NCBI GenBank assembly: GCA_937884605.1 | Contig: CALGDM010000025.1 | Coordinates: forward strand, 1 to 37,664 | Source of the DNA: an uncultured Spiribacter sp. | Lineage (GTDB): Bacteria > Pseudomonadota > Gammaproteobacteria > Nitrococcales > Nitrococcaceae | DNA length: 37,664 nucleotides | Direction of reading: 5' to 3' | Shown here: positions 17,054-24,934 of the stretch, piece after piece | Layout: each line of letters begins with the position of its first letter | How positions within the stretch are numbered: the first letter of the stretch is position 1 | Made by a program: the position numbers and the translations under genes | The notes under the pieces: model-generated | The model's database searches: none | Seen by the model: the letters and a program-made list of their open reading frames with translations, nothing else | What the model was told of the DNA's origin: nothing

Positions 17054-18594
17054 TGCGGTGCCTCCGTTTCGCGTCGCGGCAGCCGCAGCACAAAGCAGGC
17101 GCCGGGCAACTCGCCGGTCGCCAGCGCCAGGTCGCCGCCGTGGCTGCGCGCGATACCGTGGGCAACGGCCAGCCCAAGGCCGGTGCCCGAACCCACAGGT
17201 TTGGTGGTATGGAACGGCTCGAACAGCCGGGCGCGTTCAGCCTCCGGGATGCCCGGGCCATCGTCTTCGACCCGGATGCGGCAGAACGCATCATCGTCGA
17301 CCAGAGCCACCCGAATCAGCCCGTGGGGAGTCGCCTGGGCCGAATTGGTGATCAGGTTGCAGATCGCCTCCTCAAGACGGGGGCCATCGACGGCCAGAAT
17401 CGGCTCGTCGGCATCCTCGGCCGGTGGCGACCAGTCAATGCGAACGTCCCGGGCGAGGGGATCGGCACGGGTGCGCTCGACGGCACTGCTCACCAGTCGG
17501 GAGAGTCGGGTCTCGCGGCGCTGGACGGGCTGTTGGCGGGCAAAATCCATTAGTTGCCGCACGGTCTGGCTGATCCGCTCGACTTCACTGCGCATGGCCG
17601 TGACGCTGTCCCGGGTATCGGCATCAAGGTCGTCGCGGCGAAGCAGGCGCTGGGCGCGGCCGTCGATCACCGCGAGCGGTGTGCCCAGTTGGTGGGCGAT
17701 ACCGGCGGACAGCTCGCCGATCGCGGCGAGTTTGCGTGACGCCTGTAGATCGGCCTGCAACGAGGCCTGGGCGCTGCGGCGCTCGGCGATTTCCTCGCTG
17801 GCGTGTTCGATGCGATCCAGCATGGCGTTGAACCCCTGGCCCAGGGCTCGGGTCTCGTGGGGGCCGGTGGGCGTGATGCGATGCTCGAGCTGGCCGTTGG
17901 CGACTCGGCCCATCGCCTGTGACAGGGCGCCTAGCGGGGCACCGATGGCCCGGCGATGGCCCAGCACCACAATCAAGGACAGCAGCAATGCCAATCCCGC
18001 GAGGCTGACCACGCCGGTCACCCGAATGCGCGTGAGCATGTGTCGCAGGCTATCCGGCTGACGGGTGATCTGGAGGATGGCGGCAATTCGCCCGCCCTCG
18101 GTCGTCAATGGCATGAAATAGGCGTAGGTCGGCTCATCGGCCAGTGTGGCATAGCCTTCGCTGCGTGGTTCAAGGCTATCGAGGGCCTCGGCACGCTCGG
18201 TGCTGAAGCGGCGCTCCCCGACGCCGATGCCGGCAAGCAGATCGCCGCCGCGAGCATAGATATGGGCGCCGTAGACCCGCCCGAAGTCAAACGCCGAGCG
18301 CAGTGACTCCTCCAATAGTACCGGCTCGCCCTGTCGAATGGCCTGATTGAGCGGCTGCTGGAGGGCGCGGGCGATCAGCTCAATGTCCTCACGCATGCGC
18401 GCCTCCGCCTCGCGCTCCAGCCAGCTGATCCCCAGCCAGCCGATCGCGCCGACGGTCACGGTCACGGGCAGCACGATGAGCGCGATGATGGTGGTGCGCA
18501 GGCGCACCGCCCCGGCGCTGGGCCATCGTGGCCGTGTCAGCATGGCAGTAACTGAGTCATTCTGGCACCTCTCGATGGGCTGCGTTGGGCTCAT
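17050..18594 (-). CDS. Membrane sensor histidine kinase paired with the NtrC-type regulator
   Basis: The 514-residue protein has a first transmembrane helix at about residues 35-58, a periplasmic sensor domain of about 130 residues, a second helix at about 192-212, a HAMP-like linker, a HisKA domain with His301 in GIAHQLGTPL, and an HATPase domain (NLITNSAQATPHG, VEDDGPGIPEAER, GSGTGLGLAVAHGIARSHGG). It should phosphorylate the regulator encoded immediately downstream. Its ligand is unknown; the periplasmic domain has no recognisable fold here. The start is uncertain: ATG 18594 and ATG 18543 both lack a good ribosome site, and the shorter form still keeps helix 1. Confidence 0.88.
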   Translation of the reverse strand: MSPTQPIERCQNDSVTAMLTRPRWPSAGAVRLRTTIIALIVLPVTVTVGAIGWLGISWLEREAEARMREDIELIARALQQPLNQAIRQGEPVLLEESLRSAFDFGRVYGAHIYARGGDLLAGIGVGERRFSTERAEALDSLEPRSEGYATLADEPTYAYFMPLTTEGGRIAAILQITRQPDSLRHMLTRIRVTGVVSLAGLALLLSLIVVLGHRRAIGAPLGALSQAMGRVANGQLEHRITPTGPHETRALGQGFNAMLDRIEHASEEIAERRSAQASLQADLQASRKLAAIGELSAGIAHQLGTPLAVIDGRAQRLLRRDDLDADTRDSVTAMRSEVERISQTVRQLMDFARQQPVQRRETRLSRLVSSAVERTRADPLARDVRIDWSPPAEDADEPILAVDGPRLEEAICNLITNSAQATPHGLIRVALVDDDAFCRIRVEDDGPGIPEAERARLFEPFHTTKPVGSGTGLGLAVAHGIARSHGGDLALATGELPGACFVLRLPRRETEAPQ

Positions 18595-18621
18595 GCGGCG
18601 TTATTGCCGTCGCGGCCATGT

Positions 18622-18638
18622 TGGCAGGGTGTTTGCAA
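18622..18638 (+). promoter_or_regulatory. Sigma-54-like promoter driving the DUF4168 gene
   Basis: The sequence reads TGGCAG-G-GTGT-TTGCA, with the invariant GG (18623-18624) and GC (18635-18636) separated by exactly 10 bases; it differs from the consensus TGGCACG-N4-TTGCA mainly at one position. The expected start of transcription is near 18648, giving a leader of about 47 bases to the ATG at 18695. The adjacent sigma-54 activator makes this biologically plausible. Confidence 0.72.
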
Positions 18639-18650
18639 TGAATGGACCAC
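18634..18650 (-). promoter_or_regulatory. Opposing sigma-54-like element toward the kinase-regulator genes
   Basis: On the minus strand the sequence reads TGGTCCATTCATTGCA, again with GG and GC spaced by 10 bases and with a full TTGCA -12 box. The -12 overlaps that of the plus-strand promoter at the shared TTGCAA. The predicted start near 18623 lies 29 bases before the kinase ATG. The -24 box is weaker than on the plus strand. Confidence 0.45.
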
Positions 18651-18694
18651 CCGAATGATCGGGCCAACAATGACTGACAGCAAGGAGTCTCAAC

Positions 18695-19030
18695 ATGCAG
18701 ATCAAGACCCCGTTGATGAGCCTGAGCCTGGCCGCCCTTCTGATGGCGTCGATGGGCGCGAGCGCCCAGAGCACCGAATTCTCGGACGAGCAGCTTAATC
18801 AGTTCGTCGAGGCCCAGAGTGAGGTCATGGAAATCCGCAACGAGTATGTCCAGCAGATCGAGTCGACCGAGGATCGCGAAGAGGCGATGGCACTCGAGCA
18901 GGAGGGCAACGAGATGATGATCGAGGCCGTCGAGGACACTGGGCTCAGCGTGGATACCTATAGCGCTATTGCCCAGGCCGCGTCGGATAATCAGGATCTC
19001 GCCCAGCGGATCGAGTCGATGATGAATTGA
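18695..19030 (+). CDS. Exported DUF4168-domain protein
   Basis: The 111-residue protein has a signal peptide (MQIKTPLMSLSLAALLMASMGASAQ, cleavage likely after SAQ near residue 25). The highly acidic helical mature part contains FSDEQLNQFVEAQSEVMEI and a C-terminal LSVDTYSAIAQAASDNQDLAQRI, the DUF4168 pattern. The molecular role of this domain is unknown. The ATG follows CAAGGAGT. It lies downstream of the best sigma-54-like promoter in the window and diverges from the sensor kinase, so it is a candidate target of that two-component system. Confidence 0.82.
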   Translation: MQIKTPLMSLSLAALLMASMGASAQSTEFSDEQLNQFVEAQSEVMEIRNEYVQQIESTEDREEAMALEQEGNEMMIEAVEDTGLSVDTYSAIAQAASDNQDLAQRIESMMN

Positions 19031-19054
19031 TGTTGTTTGCTGTGGAGTGATCCC

Positions 19055-19393
19055 ATGCCTGAAAACCACCGTTTATCTGACACCCGCCACCATCGCTGGC
19101 TTGCGCCGGTGTTGCTGGCTGCAATGATCGGTCTGCCGTCGCTGGCAATGGCCCAGGAGGGGCTGGTCGAAGACTGCGAGATCGATGAATACGAGTACGA
19201 AGCCGTCCAGAACCGCATGTCGATCAGCGGCACGGCGACCTGCAGCGAGGCCCGTCTCGAACTCACCGTCTACGATGACGAGTCGGGCGACGAGCTTGCG
19301 AGCGATTTCACCTATATCGCCGATGGCGAGTTTCAGATTACGCTCAACGCCGAGCCTGCCGAGACGATTTACGTGGAGTACACCATCGAGTAG
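19055..19393 (+). CDS. Small exported acidic protein, unknown function
   Basis: The 112-residue protein has a signal peptide with a hydrophobic core WLAPVLLAAMIGLPSLAMAQ, cleavage likely after AMAQ. The mature part is about 78 residues, very rich in Glu and Asp, with alternating hydrophobic residues (LELTVYDDESG, YIADGEFQITLNAE, TIYVEYTIE) that suggest a small beta-sandwich. Two cysteines (DCEIDE and ATCSEA) may form a disulfide. The GGAG ribosome site favours the ATG at 19055. It follows the DUF4168 gene by 24 bases and is probably cotranscribed. I do not recognise the family. Confidence 0.68.
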   Translation: MPENHRLSDTRHHRWLAPVLLAAMIGLPSLAMAQEGLVEDCEIDEYEYEAVQNRMSISGTATCSEARLELTVYDDESGDELASDFTYIADGEFQITLNAEPAETIYVEYTIE

Positions 19394-19408
19394 CGGTCGG
19401 GCGGGTGA

Positions 19409-20155
19409 TCAGTGCGGGATGAGCGTCTGAAAGGCGAACATCCCCATGAACGCCAGCACGATGACAATCCCCACGCCGGAGGCCGTCAGGCCCTTGTTGG
19501 CATCGGGAATCATTTCGGCGAATACCATCCAGATCATCGCGCCGGCGGCGAGTCCCAGGCCGATGGGCAGAAACGGCTCGAACACCGAGACGAACAGATA
19601 GGCGGGGATGGCCATCAGCGGCTGGGGCAGGCTGGAGAACACCGACCAGGCGGCGGCCTTCCATACCGACACGCCGCGGGGGACCAGTACCAGCGCAATG
19701 GCAAGGCCTTCCGGGATGTTGTGAATGGCGATGGCGGTGGTAATGAAAGCGCCCAGCTGCTCGCCGCCGCCATAGGCAACGCCCACGCCAACCCCTTCGG
19801 CGAATGAGTGAATCGTCATAATGCCCACGATCATCAGCGCCTTGCGGGCGTTGGCGCCCTGCAGATCACCGATGTCGGGCGTATCGTGCTGATCCACCCA
19901 GCGGTCGGCCAGCACGACCAGCACCAGACCACTGCCAATGCCGATCAGCGTGCGCCAGGCATCAATCGCGTTGCCTTCGGAGACCAGACTATGACTGGCG
20001 GCGAGCATCAGTCCGCCGGCCAGGGCCGCGCCAATCGCCAGCCAGCGATCCCCCACCCGGGCCGCAAAGGCCAGCGGCAGGGCGCCAAATCCCGTGGTGA
20101 TGGCGGTAATCAGCGCGGCGATGAAAACCGTGAGCAGCGAAACCTCGACCGTCAT
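19409..20155 (-). CDS. ZIP-family metal transporter
   Basis: The 248-residue integral membrane protein has about eight helices and the ZIP metal-binding helix motifs TIHSFAEGVGVGV and AIHNIPEGLAIALVLVPRG, whose His and Glu residues line the transport site in this family. It probably moves zinc or another divalent cation into the cytoplasm. It lacks the long His-rich cytoplasmic loop of many eukaryotic ZIPs; a short DQHDTPDIGD segment sits there instead. No clear Zur-like site precedes it, unlike the znu locus. It converges on the preceding exported-protein gene with a 15-base gap. Confidence 0.85.
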   Translation of the reverse strand: MTVEVSLLTVFIAALITAITTGFGALPLAFAARVGDRWLAIGAALAGGLMLAASHSLVSEGNAIDAWRTLIGIGSGLVLVVLADRWVDQHDTPDIGDLQGANARKALMIVGIMTIHSFAEGVGVGVAYGGGEQLGAFITTAIAIHNIPEGLAIALVLVPRGVSVWKAAAWSVFSSLPQPLMAIPAYLFVSVFEPFLPIGLGLAAGAMIWMVFAEMIPDANKGLTASGVGIVIVLAFMGMFAFQTLIPH

Positions 20156-20229
20156 GAAGCCGGAACCCCTTCAGTCTGAAACAATTTCAAACATTGTAAC
20201 GACGGGGGCTGGATCGCTTCGTGATGAAG

Positions 20230-20877
20230 TCACAGAGCGATGAAAAATCCCGGTCCGGTCTGCTCGAACGCGCCGGCGGACTGACGCAATCGCAATGACC
20301 CATCGAGGCGCGCGCGGTAGATCAGATGGCTGTCGCCCTCAATCGTGGCCGCCGGTGCCATCAAACGTGATGCCCGGCCGCTGACCTCGGTGACCGTGGG
20401 GTGGATGGCCACCAGATCCACGGCAAAGTTGACCGCCGAGAGTTGCTGGCGAAGGGTCTCGAACTGCTCGCCGGTCTCGAGGGCGACGCGATGCAGGCCC
20501 TCGAAATCCCGTGATTCGGTCAGCGACAGGTAGTAGGCATCCCGAGCATTGCGGGTAGTCCGCACAGGGACTTCGCCCTCGATGACCACACGCAGCCCAC
20601 CATCCACCGTGTCGCGCGAAAAATCCGAAATCTCCACATACTCCTGAAGCACACTCCAGATGTCGTCGACCTGCGCACTCTGCCGCGTATTGAGGGGCTC
20701 GGGGTGAGTAAACACCGCCCGAAACGGCACCAGCACCTCGTTGCCCGCGGCCGCCGAGCGCAGGTCGGTGGTGGTGATCTGCAGCTCGACCTCGTCCGCC
20801 TTGCAGCCAGCGAGCAGGGCCACAAGGGCAGTCAGCAGGGCGAAGCGGGCGATGCGTCGATAAAAAGTCGTGAGCAC
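20230..20877 (-). CDS. Putative lipoprotein, unknown function
   Basis: The 215-residue protein has a lipoprotein signal: basic TFYRRIAR, a hydrophobic stretch, and lipobox LLAGC with the acylated Cys at residue 25. Lys and Ala follow the cysteine rather than Asp, so it is probably outer-membrane anchored. The mature part has mixed alpha/beta character with segments VPFRAVFTHPEPLN, VRTTRNARDAYYLSLTE and HLIYRARLDGSLRL. A strong AAGGAGG site seven bases upstream sets the GTG at 20877 as start. No family recognised. Confidence 0.68.
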   Translation of the reverse strand: MLTTFYRRIARFALLTALVALLAGCKADEVELQITTTDLRSAAAGNEVLVPFRAVFTHPEPLNTRQSAQVDDIWSVLQEYVEISDFSRDTVDGGLRVVIEGEVPVRTTRNARDAYYLSLTESRDFEGLHRVALETGEQFETLRQQLSAVNFAVDLVAIHPTVTEVSGRASRLMAPAATIEGDSHLIYRARLDGSLRLRQSAGAFEQTGPGFFIAL

Positions 20878-21006
20878 GGTTTGCCTCCTTGAGGGTCTGT
20901 CGCCCAATGGACCACACCCGCGCCATTGTGACTCATCGGTGCCGCTCTCGTACGCATGAAGGTCGCGGGGTTATGATGCCGGTTCGATTTGCCGAGGAAG
21001 CTGCCC

Positions 21007-21534
21007 GTGACTTCTACCGACCCTGCCCGCCGACTCGCCACCCATGAGCGCCAGGCGGTGCTCGAGGCAACCACTCGTCGCTTCATGCTGCCATCGCACA
21101 GCCCGCATGGACCCGATCACTGGCACCGCGTGCGCCATAACGGTCTGCTGCTTGCGGCAATCACTGGCGCCAACGTCCGGGTGATCGAGCTGTTTGCGTT
21201 CTTCCACGATAGCTGCCGCGAGACCGATGGCTGGGACACCACCCACGGCCCACGGGGCGCGGATCTGGCCCGCGAGACGTTTGCCCGCGGGGCGTTGCCC
21301 GCCAGCGAGGCGGAGCTCGATCTGCTCGTGATTGCCTGCCAGGGGCATACCACCGAGCGCACCCATGCCGATGCCACCATCGCGACCTGCTGGGACGCCG
21401 ACCGGCTGGATCTGCCGCGCGTGGGCATTACCGTGAATCCTGATTACTTGTGCACTCAGGCGGCCCGGCATCCGCAAGTGATCGCCGAGGCACACGAGCG
21501 CGCCTGCCGCCGCGAGATCCTGCCATCCGATTAG
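21007..21534 (+). CDS. HD-domain phosphohydrolase-like protein
   Basis: The 175-residue cytoplasmic protein has HD metal-site elements in order: HGPDHWHRVRHN, the FAFFHDSCRE HD dyad, THGPRGADLAR, then ACQGHTTERTHAD and CWDADRLDLPR, whose Asp would complete the site. Proteins of this superfamily hydrolyse phosphate bonds of nucleotides or related substrates; the substrate here cannot be told. The GTG at 21007 is preceded by GAGGAAG at suitable spacing and is preferred to an in-frame TTG at 20989. Confidence 0.75.
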   Translation: MTSTDPARRLATHERQAVLEATTRRFMLPSHSPHGPDHWHRVRHNGLLLAAITGANVRVIELFAFFHDSCRETDGWDTTHGPRGADLARETFARGALPASEAELDLLVIACQGHTTERTHADATIATCWDADRLDLPRVGITVNPDYLCTQAARHPQVIAEAHERACRREILPSD

Positions 21535-22592
21535 CTCTGCTCGCCGCCCTTTGCGGGTTGCTGGGCATCGGGGCGCTGGCCGGTGGCACTGCGGGCGCAA
21601 TGGGGCTTGCGCTTGATCGATCCGCCATTCGCGACGCACCCCGGGTGCCCGATCCCGCGCCGAGTGTGTACACGCCCACGCCGCATCGCCTTGTGACACC
21701 GGATGGTGCCGCCCTGCCATTGCGGCGCTGGGGGCCGGCGCCCGAGCGCGGCGAGCCCCCCGAGCGGGTCATGCTGGGACTGCATGGATTCAACGACCAC
21801 GCCGGGGCGTTTGTCAGTACCGCGGCGGCACTCGCCGGGGCGGGCATCGCCGTTTATGCCTATGATCAGCAGGGTTTTGGCGCCGCGCCCCGGCGGGGCG
21901 AATGGCCGGGCACCGGGGTGCTGGTATCGGATGCCCGCTGGGCGCTGGGGGAGCTGCGGCGACGTTATCCCGAAACGCCCATCGGCGTGATCGGTTTGAG
22001 CATGGGCGCGGCGGTGGCCATGCTGGCGCTGGATGACTACCCGGCGCTCGATCTCGATGCCGCGGTGCTGGTTGGCCCCGCGTTCTGGGGGGAGGCGTCG
22101 ATGCCCGTCTATCAGCGGCTTGCCCTTTGGACCGCCGAGCAGATCGCGCCATCGCTGAGCGTGAACAACGAGTGGATCGGCATCGAACCGAGCGATGATC
22201 CCGCGGTGCTGCGGGCCCTCGAGCGCGATCCACGCTGGATTGGCGCGCCGACGGTCAAGGCGATCGCCGGGGTGAGCGGGCTCATGGACCAGGCGCTGCG
22301 CCGTGCATCGAATTTTAACGGCCCGCGCACGCTGATCCAGTACGGTACCGCGGACGAAGTGATTCCGCCGACGGCGGTCTGTGATCTGCTCACAGCGCTG
22401 CCCGCCGACGCCCCGTGGCGGGCCGCCCTCTATCCCGATGGCTATCACATGCTCACCCGTTACACGGGGGCCGAGACCGTGCTCGAGGATCTGCGGCAGT
22501 TTATTGTCGCGCCGGGCAAGGCGTTGCCCTCGGGCCGGGCGCAGACCCCGGCCGAAGCCCGTGACACGGTCTGCGGGCTGGCGGGACGGTGA
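21450..22592 (+). CDS. Alpha/beta hydrolase (serine aminopeptidase/lysophospholipase-like), membrane-anchored
   Basis: The fold is clear: LGLHGFNDHAGAF as oxyanion loop, nucleophile Ser in IGLSMGAAVAM, GTADEVIPP for the acid and DGYHML for the histidine. An N-terminal hydrophobic segment (LALLAALCGLLGIGALAGG) would tether the enzyme to the inner membrane. The substrate may be a monoacylglycerol or lysophospholipid. The start is uncertain. The GTG at 21450 overlaps the HD gene by 85 bases and lacks a ribosome site; TTG 21558 or ATG 21600 would remove part or all of the anchor. Confidence 0.75.
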   Translation: MHSGGPASASDRRGTRARLPPRDPAIRLALLAALCGLLGIGALAGGTAGAMGLALDRSAIRDAPRVPDPAPSVYTPTPHRLVTPDGAALPLRRWGPAPERGEPPERVMLGLHGFNDHAGAFVSTAAALAGAGIAVYAYDQQGFGAAPRRGEWPGTGVLVSDARWALGELRRRYPETPIGVIGLSMGAAVAMLALDDYPALDLDAAVLVGPAFWGEASMPVYQRLALWTAEQIAPSLSVNNEWIGIEPSDDPAVLRALERDPRWIGAPTVKAIAGVSGLMDQALRRASNFNGPRTLIQYGTADEVIPPTAVCDLLTALPADAPWRAALYPDGYHMLTRYTGAETVLEDLRQFIVAPGKALPSGRAQTPAEARDTVCGLAGR

Positions 22593-22603
22593 CGGGCTGT
22601 CGG

Positions 22604-22915
22604 TCAGAATCGCTCGGCGCGCAGTACCTGGCAATCCGTCACACTGACCACCCCGATATGGCGGTCGACGACTTCGAAGGCGGCATCCAGCAGCGGATCC
22701 ACACGCTCGGGCCGGACGATGCAGACCACATTGACCATGCCGCCGATGCGGCTGACCTGGCCTTCGCCGCTCCAGTGCCCCGAGCGCCCCGATCCGCCCA
22801 GCACTGGCAACACGCTGAAGCCGGTGACGCCGGCTTTGATCAACGCCGCGCTCAGGCGCTCCTCCATGATCGATTCGATGATGATCTCGACGCGTTTTGC
22901 CTCATGGGTCTGCAT
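22604..22915 (-). CDS. PII-like signalling protein (SbtB-type)
   Basis: The 103-residue protein has PII-like alternation (RVEIIIESIMEERLSAALIKAGVTGFSVLPVLGG) and a short, Gly/Ser-rich T-loop (GGSGRSGHWSGEGQV) in place of the longer loop of GlnB/GlnK, and it lacks the uridylylated Tyr context. It lies four bases after the SbtA-type transporter gene, with GGAGG just upstream, so it should be the transporter's nucleotide-sensing partner. The C-terminal Cys-containing extension of cyanobacterial SbtB is absent. Confidence 0.78.
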   Translation of the reverse strand: MQTHEAKRVEIIIESIMEERLSAALIKAGVTGFSVLPVLGGSGRSGHWSGEGQVSRIGGMVNVVCIVRPERVDPLLDAAFEVVDRHIGVVSVTDCQVLRAERF

Positions 22916-22919
22916 GGCA

Positions 22920-23900
22920 TCAGCCTCCGGTCAGGGCCTGCGATAGCGCCAGGTAGATGGGGATCCCCAGCGTCAGATTAAACGGGAATGTCACCCCCAG
23001 CGAGAGGGTGAGATAGACGGAGGGGTTGGCCTCGGGCAGCGCCACGCGCATCGCCGCCGGCACCGCGATGTACGACGCGGAGGCCGCCAGCGTCATGAAC
23101 AGCAACACGCCGCCGGGACTCAGCCCCAGAGCCAGACCGGCCCCTAGCCCGAACAGCGAGCCCACCAGCGGCATCACCACGCCAAAAGCGAACAGCCCGG
23201 CCGTGAGCACGGATTTGGCCTCGCGAAGGCCGCGACCGGCGACCAGCCCCATATCCAGCAGGAACAGGCAGAGCACGCCCTGGAATGGTTCTTCGATGAA
23301 CGGCGCGATCATCTGCATGCCCTCATCGCCAGTGATCCCGCCGATCAGGAATGAACCGACGAGCAGCACGATGGAGCCGTTGAGCAGGATCTCGCGGACC
23401 AGACCTTCCTCCATCGCGCCGGCCTGCTGGCCCGAGCGCGCGATAATCCACAGCGCCGAGAGGATTGCCGGGGCTTCCATCACCGCGGCAACCGCCACCA
23501 TGTAGCCCTCCGGCGACAGGCCCGCCGACTCCGCCACCGAGGTGGCGGCGACAAAGGTCACAATCGAGATCGAGCCGTAATGCCCGGCTACGGCCGCCGC
23601 ATCGGTCACCGACAGCCGCGACATCACCCGCAATAGCCCAAAGGCAATCAGCGGGAGCACGAACGACAGGATGATCCCCGCGATCAGTGACAGCACCAGC
23701 GTGGCATCCACGCCGTGGGCGGCCACACTGGCCCCGCCCTTGAAGCCGATGGCAAAGAGCAGATAGATGGATAGCCCCTTGGCGATCGCCTCGGGGATCG
23801 AAAGATCCGATCGCGCAAATGCCGCGGCAACGCCGAGCACAAAGAATAGGATGATCGGTGATGTGAGATTGTCCGCCGCGAGCGCCAGTGTGCCTTCCAT
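22920..23900 (-). CDS. sbtA: SbtA-family sodium-dependent bicarbonate transporter
   Basis: The 326-residue membrane protein of the SbtA (DUF897) family has about ten helices. Characteristic stretches are LTSPIILFFVLGVAAAFARSDL, GLSIYLLFAIGFKGG, VAGHYGSISIVTFVAAT, EAPAILSALWI and CLFLLDMGLVAGRGL. The family imports bicarbonate with sodium; a sodium-driven carrier fits a saline habitat. The ATG at 23900 follows GGGGTGG; an in-frame start at 23951 is less likely. The next gene, a PII-like protein, is the known kind of regulator for this transporter. The window has no RuBisCO or carboxysome genes, so anaplerotic carbon supply is a reasonable guess. Confidence 0.85.
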   Translation of the reverse strand: MEGTLALAADNLTSPIILFFVLGVAAAFARSDLSIPEAIAKGLSIYLLFAIGFKGGASVAAHGVDATLVLSLIAGIILSFVLPLIAFGLLRVMSRLSVTDAAAVAGHYGSISIVTFVAATSVAESAGLSPEGYMVAVAAVMEAPAILSALWIIARSGQQAGAMEEGLVREILLNGSIVLLVGSFLIGGITGDEGMQMIAPFIEEPFQGVLCLFLLDMGLVAGRGLREAKSVLTAGLFAFGVVMPLVGSLFGLGAGLALGLSPGGVLLFMTLAASASYIAVPAAMRVALPEANPSVYLTLSLGVTFPFNLTLGIPIYLALSQALTGG

Positions 23901-24108
23901 TTCCACCCCGTTGATTCGTGACCCTGCAGTGCCTGATTCAAGACGTCGCAAAGACTACCCGAATCGCGGTGGCGCGCCTACACAGGAACGGGGTGTAGCG
24001 GCGGTCAAGTGATCGGTTGCCTCTGGCTTTGCTGGCTGCAATGCACCTGCTTTACGTACGCTGGGGACTATGGGGACTCGAATGGCTTGAGCGACCAGGG
24101 AGCAGATG
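23901..24108. other. Divergent intergenic region, no gene seen
   Basis: These 208 bases separate sbtA (leftward) from the methyltransferase (rightward) and must hold both promoters. A weak TTGCTG (24029-24034) and TTACGT (24052-24057) pair at 17 bases faces right. I see no strong palindrome or sigma-54 element. Confidence 0.3.
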
Positions 24109-24909
24109 ATGGATGAACCGCGTTACAGCAGGGCCGTGCAGACGGCGCGCGATTATTACGATAGCGAGGACGCCGATAATTTCTATGCCCGGGTATGGGG
24201 GGGTGAGGACATCCATGTCGGCCTGTATGACCATCCTCAGGAGCAGATCGACGCCGCAAGCCGTCGCAGCAATCGGGTGATGGCCGAGCAAACCCCGGGG
24301 CTTGCCGCCGAGACGCGGGTGATTGATCTGGGGTCAGGCTATGGCGGCGTCGGCCTCAACCTGAGCGTCCGGGAGAATGCCCGCGCGCGCCGGCTGAATG
24401 CCGAGCAGGGCCTTGCCGGACGCATCGAGATTGTCACTGGCAATTTCGAGGCGGTGCCCTACGACGATGCCAGTTTCGATGTGGTGCGCTCGCAGGAGGC
24501 GTTTCTGCACAGCGGTGACCGGCGCCGGGTCATGGAGGAGGCCGTGCGGCTCCTGCGCCCGGGCGGGACGTTGATCTTTACCGACCCGATGCAGGCCGAT
24601 AACGCCGCGAGTGAGGGGCTGCAGCCCATCCTTGACCGCCTGCATCTGGAATCGCTGGGGTCACCGGCCTTCTACCGCGAGACGCTGACCCGGCTCGGTC
24701 TCGAGGAGATCAGCTTCGATCAGCGTGGTGAGATGATCGCCACGCACTACCGACGAGTGCGCGAGGTCCTGGTGAGCGAGGAATCGCAGATCGCCCAGTG
24801 TGTCAGCCGTGAGTACATCGAGCGCATGAAGCGCGGGCTCCAGCACTGGGTCGACGGGGCGCGTCGTGGTGATCTGACCTGGGGGATTTTCGTCTTTCGC
24901 AAGCCGTGA
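24109..24909 (+). CDS. Sarcosine/dimethylglycine N-methyltransferase-like protein with apparent internal deletion
   Basis: The 266-residue protein matches the dimethylglycine methyltransferases that make glycine betaine in halophiles: ARDYYDSEDADNFYARVWGG, EDIHVGLYD, VPYDDASFDVVRSQEAFLHS, IFTDPMQAD, QPILDRLHLES, and EYIERMKRGLQHWVDG with LTWGIFVFRK. In motif I, however, DLGSGYGG runs straight into VGLNLSVREN. The helix of about 13-14 residues that normally follows GxGxG, up to the second strand, is missing, in frame. S-adenosylmethionine binding should be damaged. The second of two adjacent ATGs (24109) has the better ribosome-site spacing. No glycine/sarcosine methyltransferase partner is nearby. 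It may be a decaying gene, an unusual variant, or a sequence artefact. Confidence 0.8.
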   Translation: MDEPRYSRAVQTARDYYDSEDADNFYARVWGGEDIHVGLYDHPQEQIDAASRRSNRVMAEQTPGLAAETRVIDLGSGYGGVGLNLSVRENARARRLNAEQGLAGRIEIVTGNFEAVPYDDASFDVVRSQEAFLHSGDRRRVMEEAVRLLRPGGTLIFTDPMQADNAASEGLQPILDRLHLESLGSPAFYRETLTRLGLEEISFDQRGEMIATHYRRVREVLVSEESQIAQCVSREYIERMKRGLQHWVDGARRGDLTWGIFVFRKP

Positions 24910-24911
24910 GG

Positions 24912-24926
24912 GCCCGATGTTCGGGC
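24912..24926. terminator. Small hairpin between convergent genes
   Basis: GCCCGA-TGT-TCGGGC forms a six-pair stem with a three-base loop in the 25-base gap between the methyltransferase stop and the csaA stop. There is no T-run, so a termination role is only suggested by position. Confidence 0.3.
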
Positions 24927-24934
24927 TGGCTCCG

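Noticed and set aside
18493-18508. GGTGCG-N4-CGCACC palindrome inside the kinase gene as an enhancer for the sigma-54 promoter
   Set aside because: It lies at a workable distance, but within coding DNA of high GC content and as a single copy, so chance cannot be excluded.
20181-20197. ACAAT-N7-ATTGT dyad before the ZIP transporter as a metal-regulator site
   Set aside because: The arms are only five bases and do not match the Zur-like core seen at 1225-1239; this may be just an AT-rich promoter region.
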